Of a stretch of 64,000 bases of DNA, positions 35,645 to 46,995 are shown in pieces. Each line of letters starts with the position of its first letter. Positions within the stretch are counted from its first letter, which is position 1. A model generated the notes under the pieces. The model did not search any database. It was not told the origin of the DNA and worked only from the letters and a program-made list of their open reading frames with translations. A program made the translations under genes and the position numbers. The DNA is from Saussurea involucrata (Eukaryota; Streptophyta; Magnoliopsida; Asterales; Asteraceae): positions 98,186,929 through 98,250,928 of the forward strand of contig CM066314.1 in the NCBI GenBank assembly GCA_033807775.1, in the 5' to 3' direction.

Positions 35645-36816
35645 TCAGTGTTCTTCAATCGCTGGCCTGCCCGACGACCCACCTTGCTGTATCCTCCCCT
35701 GCGGATAGTCCGACTGAAGGTGATCCGGAGAATTGCATAAGAAACATAACCGCGTTACCTTACAATCTTTAAGGACGTGCCCGGTCTTCCCACACTTATA
35801 ACACGCTCGTAAATCACCTTGGCAATTTCCTTGGTGGACACGGTTACACTTCTGACATGGTCTTTCCGCTGGTCGAAACGGTGGACGGTTATCATACCTC
35901 TGAAATCGGGACTTCTTCAGATCGTATTGTGGTCCTTCCCACTTTCTCTTCCCGATACTTTTATCGCCCGCATCTCTTCTCATATCTCGTTTAACATTCT
36001 CTGCGGCATCAACTGCAGCTGAGAAGGTATCGGGTCCTTTTGAAGTCACTAGCCTTCTGACCTCTGAGTTCAGCCCGAAGATAAACCTTTCCGTCTTCAT
36101 CGCCTCCGTAGCAACGTAGTATTCTGCGAACCGAGACTTTTCCAGGAAGCTAGCGGTGTAGTCTCGAACGGATAAGTTTCCTTGTTGTAAGTTCATAAAT
36201 TCCCCTTCCAGTTGTTTGACGGCTGCTTGGGGACAAAATGCGTTCCTGTAGGCTATCACAAATTATTCCCAAGAGAGGGTAGAATAAACATCAGATCCTT
36301 TAGAATGAATAAATGATTCCCACCAATACAAAGCATCCCCCTTTAAGATTGATTCTCCATACAATACTCTATACTCGTCTTGAAAATAGCTTCTATTTCC
36401 TTCATCCATCTCATTGCTTTCACTGGATCCCTGTCTCCTGAGTAGGTCGGAGGTCTACAGCTTAAAAACATTTTGTAGTCGCACCTCCTTTGTACTGGTA
36501 CAACAGTCGATGTGATTGGCATTTCATCTTCCGGTCCGGGATCCGGTATTCCAGTTTCATTATGACGGTTCCGATCAAACATTGTTTGTATGCTAGCCTG
36601 CAATCTTCCCATTTCTGCCATTAGATCATCCCTGGTAACAAACTCTGTACCCTGTGGCTGGACTCTGCCTCCGGCTTGACCTCCAGCTCTACCTCCGGTT
36701 CTACCCCCGACTCTGCCCCCAGTTCTGCCTCCCCTGTCCCCCGTTCCTATCGGCGGATTCGTACTATTCGGATTTCTTCCTCCTCCTCGATTCGAATTCC
36801 GTGTACCGCTTGCCAT
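35645..36816 (-). pseudogene. gag: L gag, truncated
   Basis: ATG 36816 (MASGTRNSNRGGGRNPNSTN), a Gly/Arg-rich RTGGRVGG repeat region, then the Gag domain (CRPPTYSGDRDPVKAMRWMK). A frameshift lies near 36345 and an in-frame TAA near 36250 (SWE-stop-FVIAYR). Then come the rest of the domain (VKQLEGEFMNLQQGNLSVRD) and zinc knuckles (CYKCGKTGHVLKDC, CFLCNSPDHLQSDY; the last Cys is Tyr). It ends at the element breakpoint. Confidence 0.8.
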
Positions 36817-37078
36817 TCTGTAGATTTAAACAAGGTTAATATACACATAAGCACATACCCCATATAACAAGGTATTCTAGTTCAAACATGTACCTGTAAG
36901 ATCACAATTACATTGGCCAAGTGTAATATGAAATTACCTTACATGATGTTCCTTCTACCTTTTATACTTCATCATCCCAAGGTTCTATAATGATAGGGAC
37001 ATCCTACTTCACATGCAGTTTAAGTCTAGGTACATATACAAATACCTAAATCCCTTAAACTAAGGCTCTGATACCATT

Positions 37079-38562
37079 TGTAACAACCCAAATCCCATAT
37101 ACACAACAAATCACATATGTAACATAACATTGACATAACAAACGAACATCATATTACAAGTACGGTCCCGTAGTCTTTTACAATCAGAAGAAGTCATTCT
37201 ACTACAAACTTCATACTAAATACATACATAACATTTAACCATTATAATACAACTACTAAACATGCCAAATTCTTCATCATATATCCCTTCTCAAAAGCCA
37301 ATCCTCGATTACTCTAATTACTTGCCCTTACCCGATCCGCCACCTGGAATACGTATTTTAAAACAAAATGAGGGTTAGACCTAATGGTCTAAGTGAGAAA
37401 ATCCCTGTTAATTTGAAACCATTTATATAACTTCATTTATATAAATCACACAGTACAATCAAATATATCAATTTGAACTCACACATCCTGTACCTTCCCT
37501 TCTCATTTCTCCTGGCCATATTAGTTGGTAGCAAGCCAACTAATAATTTACAATGTTGTACAACATCTACAGCCAAGCAACGCTATACAGGTTCTATAGC
37601 CAAACACACCGGTCCTACGTCCGGCCAACGTATTATAACATAGTATAATACTCATGTAAATATAATACCTCAATATATTATAATTCACATATCTCACACA
37701 TATAAACCAATAACCACCAATTATCACATTTCCAAACCATACGTATATGTATTCCAGTTGAAAATACTTTTAAAGTAAAACTCACCTGTTTTGATTATTA
37801 CACACGCTCGCAAGCTCCTTTCAAACTGGTCTTATCTCTTACCACGACTTCCACAGAATCTGAAACAACTTAAGGTACATATACCGCTTTACTAGCCAAC
37901 ATATAAAGCTTACCAGATCCTGTTCTCAGCTGTATCACTAATCTTAACAACTACCGGGACTACACAGAGTACCGGGGCTTCTCAGTACCGGGACTTTAGC
38001 AATACCGGGAGTTCACTATACCGGAAGTCGACACTACCGGGAGTCGACTATACCGGGAGTCTACCGTACCGGGAGTCTACCATACCAGGAGTCTACCGTA
38101 CCGGGAGTCTACCGGGACTTCCCCGGGACTCTCAAGAACACAGTCGGTTCCATTTTCTCAGAAATCGATTGTGACTAACACTAAACAATGAAATCGACGT
38201 TTCTAAACCGATAGATATCTTCTACTCATGATTATAAACACAAAATATAAAGGTACTTACCTCAAAATCGTTTCTAACCCAATCGATTGATGCTCAAACC
38301 GTAACTTTCTTCTTTCGCTTTCTTCGCCTCCAAAACTCCTGCATACACACACTCTTTCTATTTTAGATATGTGAATACTATCTGTTTCTTAAGAGGTAAT
38401 ATCAAACCACTACTTACCAAATGGACCTTGAACTTCTCGAATTTAACCCAAACACCCCTAAACTCATAATTTTTCCCAAACATACCCTAAACATCTTACT
38501 TTAAAGTTATCTTTATTTAACGGAAAGAGGATTTAACTAACGGACTTACCCGAGGTATTACA
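37079..38562 (-). repeat. 5' LTR of L (1,484 bp)
   Basis: Element sense TGTAATACCTCGGG ... GGGTTGTTACA, ending at the primer site. It holds about eleven degenerate TACCGGGAGTC repeats (plus strand, 37955-38130). No gene is in it. Confidence 0.85.
37955..38130. repeat. Short TACCGGGAGTC repeats
   Basis: Eleven or so degenerate copies spaced 15-20 bp, e.g. TACCGGGAGTCTACCGTACC. The stretch is GC-richer and CpG-containing compared with its AT-rich surroundings. Confidence 0.85.
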
Positions 38563-40209
38563 CTATATGGAATAGTTAAATAATTAATATCCAAATTAAT
38601 CAGTTAAACATTCACAAATGATAATATAAGTTTTATGTAATTAACATATTTGCATTATACAAAAATATAGCTTCTTTACTTGGATTCGACAAAATGTGAT
38701 GGATTTGAACACATCAAGACAAGGCCTGCTATAAAGGGATGGAATACAGAGAAGATAAAGACAAGAGAGAAGTTGGAGTTAAAGATTGGAGGATTTGGCA
38801 GAGGAGAATTCAGCGAAAACTATGTTGAACTAGAAAAAATAGAAAAAGTTTCAACAAAGAAAAAGACAGCAAAGGTACAAACATATATTTACATTTGCAT
38901 TATAGTACTTACTTTGATAACTAAAATGTATATATCAAATAAAAAAACAGGAATACATGAAGATGCTCGATGATAGTTTGGAGGAACTATTTGCAAACAA
39001 AGCAGAACTTGAATACAACTTGAATAAAGCAATCATGTTGTATCCAGAAGATAGTTCTTTCACTGAATGGAAAGCAAGTTACGAGAAATCATTTTTCATC
39101 AAATAAGAAGTTATTGTAGAGGATGTGCAGAGAATTGAAAGGAATGTGGTATCGATGGAAGAAGAAACAAAAGAAGCAAATGTTTCTAAAGAAAAAGAAA
39201 AAGAATATAACAAGATTTGTGAAGGAGAGAAAAAAGATGAGACAGAAAGAGAGAAGAAAGAAGATGATAAAGAAATGAATAAAATAGTATGGCCTGATGG
39301 TACACAATATTGGGAAGGCTTGGCAGATTCAGAAGAAATAAATAATGCTTTCAAGGATGCAGTTGAAAAAACCCAAGTAGCAATTGAAGAACAACTTCAG
39401 GTTGAAGCTACAGTATTGATAGAGGATGTTATTGCAGACATTAATATGGAAATCAAGGATAAGGAGATAAAGAAGACAGAAGAGGAAGAGAAGAAGGAAG
39501 AGAAGAAATGTGAAGATAACAAAGATGAACATAATGATGGACAAAAGAATGATGAAGAGATGGAAGGAGAAAAGAATGAACACAAAACTGAATATGAGAT
39601 GCATGTAGCAGATGAGAAGAAAGAAGAGAAAAGGGAAGATCACACGGAGGCAGGAGTTGAGAAGAGCAAAGAGCAGAAAAATGAACAAGGGAAGACTGAA
39701 GAGGAAAAGAATAAAGGAGAAAAGGAAGAAGAGAAGAAGAAGGAAGAGAAGAAGAATAAGGAAGAAGAGAAGAAAGAAGAAGAGAAAAAGGATGAGGAAA
39801 AAGAGAAGAAAGAAGAAGAGAAAAGGAATGAGAAAGAAAAGAAGAAAGCAGAAGAGAAGAAAGCAGAAAAAAGTGAGACACAAGATTCAAATCCAAACTA
39901 TTCTCTGGGGATGTCACAGTTACATACTCCAAAAAAAAGAAAAGAAAAAGCTGTTGAGGATGAAGAGGTTGCCAGCAAAAAAGGGCCTCTTGTTATCAAA
40001 ATTAAAACAAACGAAGTGAAAAACCCTGACAAGAAATTGAAAAGAATAGAGAAAATAGGTGAACAATTGAAATCACCTTATCTTCAAAGGAGGGTCGATG
40101 TGACAAAGAATACAACAACAACAGAAAACAACGTTGGCAGTTGGTTATTTTCTTTACAGGGAGATAAGTTGTAAGTTTTAAAGTTAATACATATTGTGAA
40201 TTGTTAACT

Positions 40210-40575
40210 TTTATTTTATATTCACTTTGAATATGCCTGATATTCAGTCTGAATAAATAGTAAATATTTCAAAGTGAAACAATCACTTTATATTCACTTT
40301 CAATATGGCTGATATTCAAATTGAATAAATAGTAAATATTTCAAATTGAAAAAATCACTTTATATTCAATTTGAATATGCCTGATATTCAGTCTGAATAA
40401 AACTATATATTCAAAGTGAAAATCACTCTATATTCACTTTGAATATAACTTATATTCAGTTTAAATAAAACTGAATATCCAAAATGAATAAATAGTAAAA
40501 TATATAAAAACAAAAATCACTTTATATTCACTTTGAACATGATGTTATATTCACTTTGAATATAAAATCAAATTG
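40210..40575. repeat. Palindromic TATTCACTTTGAATA repeats in intron 3
   Basis: About five units of 70-95 bp. Each contains TATATTCACTTTGAATATG and a second palindrome TATTCAGTCTGAATA, joined by TAAATATTTCAAAGTGAA. Related words recur in the gene's 3' flank at 42115-42255. They fill most of the 491-bp intron between exons 3 and 4. Confidence 0.8.
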
Positions 40576-41747
40576 AAAATTCATATAATACGATTTCATG
40601 ATCTACTTATATCATATCGTGTTTGACAAAACATCTAATTATTTAATTAAATTTTAAACAGGGACATTGTTTTTTCTACAAGTGATGGGCATTTTAGCTT
40701 CAGAATAATGTTTGAAAGCATGATTCCAGATTCTGAGCCATTTGCTAATGTCATTGACACCTGGTCAGTGATATTAAATCAAGAGGAAATATTAAGAAGC
40801 AGTGATTCTCCTAAAAGATTATTCTGCACTACAGAAGTTTTCGTAAGTTTACTATACTTTTAAACCAAATTACAAATAAGTATTAATATTAATTTATCAT
40901 AGTATGCATTTTAACAGCCACGGGAAATGTTTGAGGGAAGATTTGTTCTTGAAAAGAGTTTAAAGCAATTCACAAAAAACTTTTGTGAGAATATGAAGGG
41001 AAATTCAGAGTTGATGATTTTGAAGAAAATTGAATTGGTACTAAATAATTAGATTAAAAATATTATTTGAGTTAATTTTATTTCATATAACATATAATTC
41101 ATTACATAAAAAATTCATGCAGGTGTTCTTCCCCATTATCAAGAGTTCCCATTTTTATCTTTTATGCATCGATTTGAAAAATGGTGAATCGCATATTCTA
41201 GACAACAGTGCTACGGATGTTGCAGACTCTGCAAAATATGGGAATGTACCAAGAATTATTGTAAGTAGAATAATATATTATCTAATATACATTAATAATA
41301 ATAATTTTATTTAATATTATGAATAATATGTATAATACGGGTATAATGCAGCAAAAAGTGTTCATAAAGTACCTAGAAAGGATTGGGGATGCAAGATCAA
41401 GCAAATTCAATAAAATAGTCCCAAAACGTGAAGCAATGAAGTGGAGAACACTAGAGAATAAAATAGACGGTGGTATCTTCATGATGAGACACATGGAGAC
41501 CTTCATGGGTGGTAATGTAAAGAATTGGGATTGCGGTTTGCTAGAGGAGTCTCCGGGTCAAAAATCGCATTTAAAAAAACCGCGATACAAATATGTGAAA
41601 AAAATGCTTCTATCAGAAGTGAATCAGAAAAGGGATTGGGTGTTGAATGAAGTAAATGCATTTCAACAGTTGCCAGAAGATAAAAAGAGGGAAATTGCAG
41701 ATAATGCAGAGAAAGTGAAGGATGAACGCTTAAGAAGCTTGGATTAG

Positions 41748-42280
41748 GCGTTAAGAAGCTTGGATTGGGTGATTGGTTCTTTAAAACAATTATTCGGTTA
41801 GTTTTTTTGGTTGTTGAATGTGGTTGGTGTTTCATACAGCTAACTGGTTTGGTTTTCTTGTATTCAGTGGGTTTGGTTTTTAATTGTTTGGTGATTTGAA
41901 CAATTTAGTAGTTTGGTTTTTGGTGGATAAATGTGTGAACAGTTATGTTGGGTTTATTTAGTTGAACAATAGGGTTTTTTTTTGGTTTGAATGAATTTGA
42001 TAAATATAAAAAATTGTTGTTTTGATGTATTGTACAAATTTAGCAATGTTGTTGGTTTTGTTTGATTTATTTCTTAAATAATATAATAATACATATTTCT
42101 TTTTATTCATGGTGAATATATCTATTACTTTAATAGTGAAAACACAAGTAATTTTATTCACTTTGAATAATAGTTAATATCCAAAGTAAATATGACAAAC
42201 TTTATTCAGACTGAATAAACGTTTTAGCTAAAACTTTTTAGTTATATTCAAACTTGTTAATCCAAGATCTTCAATAACGT
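41748..42280. other. 3' flank of the Ulp1-like gene
   Basis: No ORF of note. T/G-rich sequence with GGTTTGGTTTT words, then ATTCACTTTGAATAA-type repeats at 42115-42255. From about 42255 the sequence belongs to the leader and primer site next to the G LTR. Confidence 0.5.
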
Positions 42281-42583
42281 GCTCTGATACCAATTGTAAA
42301 ACCCTAAAGATCAATCAAGATAGAGAAGATATGAATTCGTCATCCAATTATCAAGAACACTGTTACAAGCTCTCTAAGGATATGAGTTATGAGTTATGAG
42401 AGACTTTTTCCTAACTAACTACAACTAAGCTATTTATACTAAACACAATACAAGGTGTAAACAACACAATACAACCCAATACATTGACTTTGACTTTGAC
42501 CTTTCTATATTTAAACCTTGAAGACATATTGCACTAACAATCTCCCCCTTGGATTCAAGGTTTAAACAAATGCGATCAGCAGG
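42255..42583 (-). mobile_element. Element G, LTR side
   Basis: LTR at 42295-42539 (element sense TGTTAGTGCAATATG ... GGGTTTTACA, 245 bp). To its right are the polypurine tract AAGGGGGAGAT and G's 3' region, interrupted at 42584 by H. To its left is a primer site (ATTGGTATCAGAGC, RC of 42281-42294) with about 25 bp of leader. A single LTR thus carries both a 3' and a 5' context. A TATA-like GTATAAATAGC lies near 42430. Confidence 0.8.
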
Positions 42584-43251
42584 TGTAGGTTCCCGTTTTG
42601 CTTAAACAAGATTATCAGATCTATTAGTTCAAGTTTAAGGTTTGATGCGGAAGCGTATTTGAAGAACTAACAGATAAGATTGATAGATTTAGAACACACA
42701 AAGTCAAATAAACAGTGACGAGAATAGATTTATAGCACAAAGACCCACTGTATTTAATATATCAAGAACACTTAGAACAGATTTGACGCTAATTGTTTGC
42801 AAGTGTTTTTGTGTTGTGTGTTGTTATAGTTAGGAAGAACTCAACATGAGTCTTCCTTTTATACTACTACAAAAGATCTATTCTAGACAAGAAACTGTTG
42901 CTACAGGAAACAAGAGATGGTATGAATAGTTGGAAAACTGCAAGCATTAAATGCCACAGACGTCTATGTTGTACTAAGCCCTATTGAGTCCACTCATAGT
43001 TTGACACGTGTTGAAGTTGGACAGGGCATGCTACCATGCAAGTTGATGAACAGATCCTAGAACAGTAGCAAGATATATTTCTTTAACAGTGGTAAGATAT
43101 TATAAATATCCAAGTCTTTAGAGAGGATCGCAGAGGCTCTGTAATGGGTTACAGAGGTTCTGTTGCACTCAGCAGAGCTTCTGTGGAAGTTTTTTTTTGG
43201 TACTTGTCCATTTTTCAATACTTCTAATATTCTAGAATATTGGAGCTAACA
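42584..43251 (-). repeat. 3' LTR of H (668 bp)
   Basis: TGTTAGCTCCAATATTC ... GGGAACCTACA. Relative to the 5' LTR it lacks about 190 bp between two GTTCTG/CTTCTG words, consistent with slippage or recombination between the short repeats. The polypurine tract ACTTAGGGGGAGAT (RC of 43252-43265) precedes it. Confidence 0.92.
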
Positions 43252-43439
43252 ATCTCCCCCTAAGTATTGAAAAATAAAAATTTGACTTTTTGAATTTTAG
43301 GCTAAGTTAAGATAGACAGAGGTTAAACAATACCTCAGAAGATTATTTCTTTCATTTGGAATTTATGCCAGAGGCATTTACATTTGAGTACATTAAATGA
43401 ACAGAAATAAATGTTTGACAGAGGTTCTTTTGAAGAGAC

Positions 43440-46400
43440 TCAGATTTTTGCATTTGGGAAGTCGTCGAACTTTCTGTTGTCTTTTCCCACTTCCTTGAGT
43501 TCTTCTTCTGTCATTATTCCCTTGCCTTTATCTTTTGGTTTTGAGGTTTCAGAGGTTGGGTTTTGGATTTGTGTGGGTGGAACCTCTGTAGATTTATCAG
43601 TGAGAGGTTCTGTTGATTTGGTTGTTGCCTCTGAGGGTTTTGATAATTCGGGTTGTGAGGTCTCTGCTGGTGAAGGGTCTTCGGGTTTTTGAGGTGGGAT
43701 GTCAAAACGCTTTGCTGATTGAAAAGCAGTTACAAATTCCATTCTGCGAAGAATGAACTCTGCAGAGCGTTTTGGTCTTTGTGGTTTTCGAGCTATGGAT
43801 TTGACTCTAGTTCTGCTCGGGATTGGTTTTGAGGTTGGTGTTGGTTCTTTGGGTGAGGGTGGAGCTTGTTCTGTGGATGAGGATGCAAGAGTGATTACCT
43901 TAGGTTCTGTGGTTGGTGCATCCTCTTCTGAGATATAGGTGTTTTGCCTCTGTTGTTTTCCTTGTGTTTCCTTCGGGGTTTCTGTTGTAGAAGGTTCTGC
44001 AGTTTTCTCTGTAGATTTTGCAGAAGCAGCCTCTGTTGTTTCCTTTGTTCTCTCCCCCTCAGGATGACCAGATGCACCATCATCAGGATCATCCTGCCTT
44101 CTTTTAGCCGCAACTTCTGTTCTGCAGGTGTCTTTAGCTGTTTGCCTTGCTGCATGTTTCTTTATTGTTTCAAAGTAGATTTCGATCGAAGTCTTGAAGG
44201 CTTTGGTCGCACTTTTCTCGAATTCTGCAGCGGTTGTTTTGGCAATGTTAGTGGCAGAGGTGATGGCAGCAGCAGAAGTTTCTTTATTTGACTTTATTTC
44301 TTCAAGGGCTTCTTTAACCTCTGTGGATAAGGTATCCACTTTGGTATTTAATCCTGTAAGCGCGCCTGAAGTTGAATCTGTAAAAGTAGTGAATGAGCTT
44401 TGCAACTTATTCAATGTTTGAGTTACAGAGGTTACAAAGACTTGGAACTCATTCTTTGTAACATGTTCCTCTTGGGTAACCTCTGGAGGAACAACCCATT
44501 CTCCAGAGTTAGTCTCTGTTCCTGGGACACCTTCTTTCATTCCTGCTTGAACGTTGAGAATGGAAGGATTTCCTTCTGATCTTTGAGAAGAAACAAAAGT
44601 TTCAGTCTCTACAGAAGTTCTGCGAAGAACAATGTCCAAATCCACTCCAGAGGTGGGTATCGGAATGTCCTTCTTTTGACTTGGAGACTTGTCTAGAGTC
44701 TCTTCATCTTGGTGCTCTCTACTTCTCTCTGAAAGAAGTTTTGGACCTAATTCGTGTGTGGCAGAGGAAACGAATTCCTCTGTTGGGTGTTCTAGTGTGA
44801 CATGGGCGATTGATCACGAACAATAGGTGAGTCTCTTTGAGGAGACTCCCTAGGAATGGATTCCCCGGTTTCTGTGGGCGCAGAAGTCGAAAGAGTGACT
44901 TCTGGCTGTTTGGTTTGGGTAGGGGTCGAGTTGTGCGACTCTTTTTCAATAACTCCTTCTGCAGCTAGACCTGCGGAGTTAGAAATGTGGGTTGCACTGG
45001 GAGGGGTGAGGGATGTGTGCCTTCTTCATCTTCAGCATCTTTTCCTTTCTCATTTTCTTTTCCTCCAGACGTTTCTACCCTATCCTCTAACCTATTTTCA
45101 ATAACTTTACCTATTTGAACCTCTTCTTCTGCAGTCTCTTGTCTTGGCAGAAGTGTATCACGACCCTCTGTAATTATTTGGGTTTGCAGAGGTGAAGGTT
45201 GAGGTTGTGATTGAGGTTGTTCTTCTTCGATTCCCTCTGAAATTGATTGTAGAGGAGAAGATGGTTTCTTCTTCTTTGGTTTTGGTGCTCCTTCCTCTGT
45301 AGATTTTGACTTTCTTTTGCTTTTGGAAGAGGGAGAGGCAGAGGGACCTTGGGTTTGTGGTGGAGATGAGGGTTCTGTGGGATGTTCAGTGGGTGGAGAA
45401 GATGGTTCTGCAGGAGTTTGTTGGATAGCAGAAGCAGAGGCAAGTTGTTCCTCTGTAGGGGTCTTGGTTTTCTTTCCCTTTTTCTTCTTCTTCTCTTTAG
45501 ATCCCTCAGAAGACTTCCTCTTTGAAGAATAGAGGTCTTTCCTTATATCTCTGAAGTTCTTCTGGTTGGCCTTGTGTTTAGCCAACTTTATCTTCCATTC
45601 TTCTTCTGTAAGTCTCTCTGCTACATTACCTCCTATGGGCATTCCTATACGCGAGGGTGTTACAGAACTGGGTTCAGGAGTTCTGTAAACGCGTGTGTAC
45701 TCACTAACTAGTTCTTCATCACTAGCATAACCTAACATTACCTTTGACAGTGGCCTGATGTGTGGGTAGCCATCCTCATGTTCTGTAGGGGTGTTCTTGG
45801 ACATAGGAAATTGCTTAGGTTTAGGACCGTCCATTGGCCATTTTTGGATAAGGAGTAGGGGTTCGAAAAGTACACTTAGGATTCGCTGGAACTGCAGAGG
45901 GGGCAACTAGTTGTTATCAGATATTTTGGTTTTCTGGGAGGCGATTTTGCGATCGATGGTGTTAATGATCTCTTGCATCATTATGGTGGCATAATCTATG
46001 GGTAGATCATAGTACACACCATACATGATTGAGAGAATTTGAGGTGAGCTTTGATCGATGTTTCCGATTTTTCCCGTAAGACAACGATTTAGGATGGAGA
46101 ATAAGGTATTCCACAGAGGGGGTAGTCTTGCTCTGCGGAAATCGTTCCTCTTTTTCAACTGTTGGTTGTACCCTAACATGTGCAGAAAGTCGACAAGTTC
46201 TTCATTTGATGGTTGGGGGGCATACTTTTTGATTCCCATGAGTCCTCTTGTTGGAAGGCCAAATTCTAATGAGAACATGGTGCGGTTGAACATCAGTTCA
46301 AGGCTCTTACTTTGGTCAGGTTTAGAAACATAGCCTCTTATCAAATCGGTGTCAGTGTCATAACGGCAAGATTGCCAAAACTGATGTAGGTAACGGACAG

Positions 46401-46725
46401 GTATTTGTTCAACGGTTTTGTTTAGAAGAGGGTAAAGAAAGTGGTTCTCCAGGATGTTTATCAGGATGGCATGTTCTTTGCCAAATGCCGTAGAAGAAGG
46501 AATAAGATAACAATTGTTCGATTTAATGGGAAGGGTTTGCTCAAAATGGTCATTTGAGATAAATTGTTGTAGGTGGGTAGTGGGTACAAAGGATGCTTCG
46601 TCGCCGGAGTCATGTCTGTTGGTATCGGCGGTGGTATGTGAGTTGTGGGAGTGCTCAGAATGTACTGGAGAGAGTGTCGGAGAGTTCATCGGTGAAACGT
46701 GAGTAGCTTTGGAACTTGAAGCCAT
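43440..46725 (-). pseudogene. H 3' accessory ORF, broken
   Basis: ATG 46725 (MASSSKATHVSPMNSPTLSP). The N-terminal domain (about 250 residues) is strongly conserved with E: PIKSNNCYL, IPVRYLHQFWQSCR, FNRTMFSLEFGLPTRGL, KRNDFRRARLPPLWNTLFSI, YATIMMQEIINTIDRK. TAG at 45907-45909 interrupts it. It continues with LPPLQFQRIL and basic KKKKKGKK and SKRKSKSTEEG segments, likely nuclear signals. Frame changes near 44970 and 44800 follow. The C-terminal part has a coiled coil (LNTKVDTLSTEVKEALEEIK) and a Pro/Thr/Glu-rich tail ending FDDFPNAKI. There is no membrane segment or signal peptide, so env-like function is unlikely. The family is unidentified; conservation with E suggests selection. Confidence 0.75.
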
Positions 46726-46995
46726 TTTTAGGTTTTCAGAAAGAAATAAGCAAGTTCGCCGGGGAAGAAGAGAGAATAGTAAAGTTTTGAAAGTGATTTT
46801 AACTTAGGTTTTATACTGTGGTAACGGATAGAATTTGGAACGGTGAAAATGTGAGAAAGTTAATAAAATTTGAGGTCCGCACTCGAGTTCATTCGGCGTG
46901 GGACAAGTTTTCAGGGCGACGTTATATGTACGTCAATGAAAACTTGACACGTCATTAGTGTCAGTGAAGACGAGACGTCGTGGGCGGCCACATTA
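46726..46995 (-). promoter_or_regulatory. Putative internal promoter of the H accessory ORF
   Basis: On the minus strand, in order: CACGACGTCTCGTC, GACGTGTCAAG, TTTTCATTGACGTAC, AACTCGAGTGCGGA (RC of 46876-46889), then AAATTCTATCCGTTACCAC and TATAAAA (RC of 46809-46815), 84 bp before the ATG. The same blocks occur in order upstream of the E accessory ORF. ACGT cores are typical plant bZIP targets. Confidence 0.6.

Larger units (their letters stand above)
35640..38562 (-). mobile_element. Element L: 5' part of a gypsy element inside the gene's first intron
   Basis: In minus orientation: 5' LTR 38562-37079, primer site 37076-37064 (TGGTATCAGAGCC), leader, and gag to about 35640 where it ends abruptly. 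Pol and the 3' LTR are missing. The element lies in the Ulp1-like gene's intron 1 (35328-38670). The splice sites on both sides are preserved, so the insertion need not have abolished splicing by itself. Confidence 0.82.
34551..41747 (+). pseudogene. Ulp1/C48-like protease gene, seven exons, inactivated
   Basis: Phase-consistent exons, all with GT-AG introns: 34551-35327, 38671-38874, 38951-40170, 40662-40842, 40918-41037, 41123-41260 and 41352-41747 (stop TAG). An upstream coding-like stretch at 34374-34467 (KRKAEDEIFSSKKRR) may be another exon. The N-terminal part (YYIVDNFDPVDMVIRTRKGP; TTQDVTDMLGL) is of the type that precedes Ulp1-like domains in many plant proteins. The middle is a long Lys/Glu-rich region. 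The C-terminal part resembles peptidase C48: VIDTWSVILNQEE, SSHFYLLCIDLKNGESHILD (catalytic His and Asp) and GGIFMMRHMETFMGG. The usual DCG is DGG here, so the catalytic Cys is lost. In-frame stops lie at 35025-35027 (Trp position) and 39104-39106. It is either a decayed host gene or one carried by a transposon. Confidence 0.75.

Noticed and set aside
39329..39932. Long antisense ORFs rich in Leu, Phe and Ser opposite the Lys/Glu-rich exon
   Set aside because: They are the mirror of purine-rich GAA/GAG codons in exon 3 of the Ulp1-like gene, with no domain or plausible gene structure.
43440..46725. Accessory ORF as a retroviral-type envelope gene
   Set aside because: I see no signal peptide, membrane segment or cleavage site; the protein is basic and coiled-coil, unlike an envelope.
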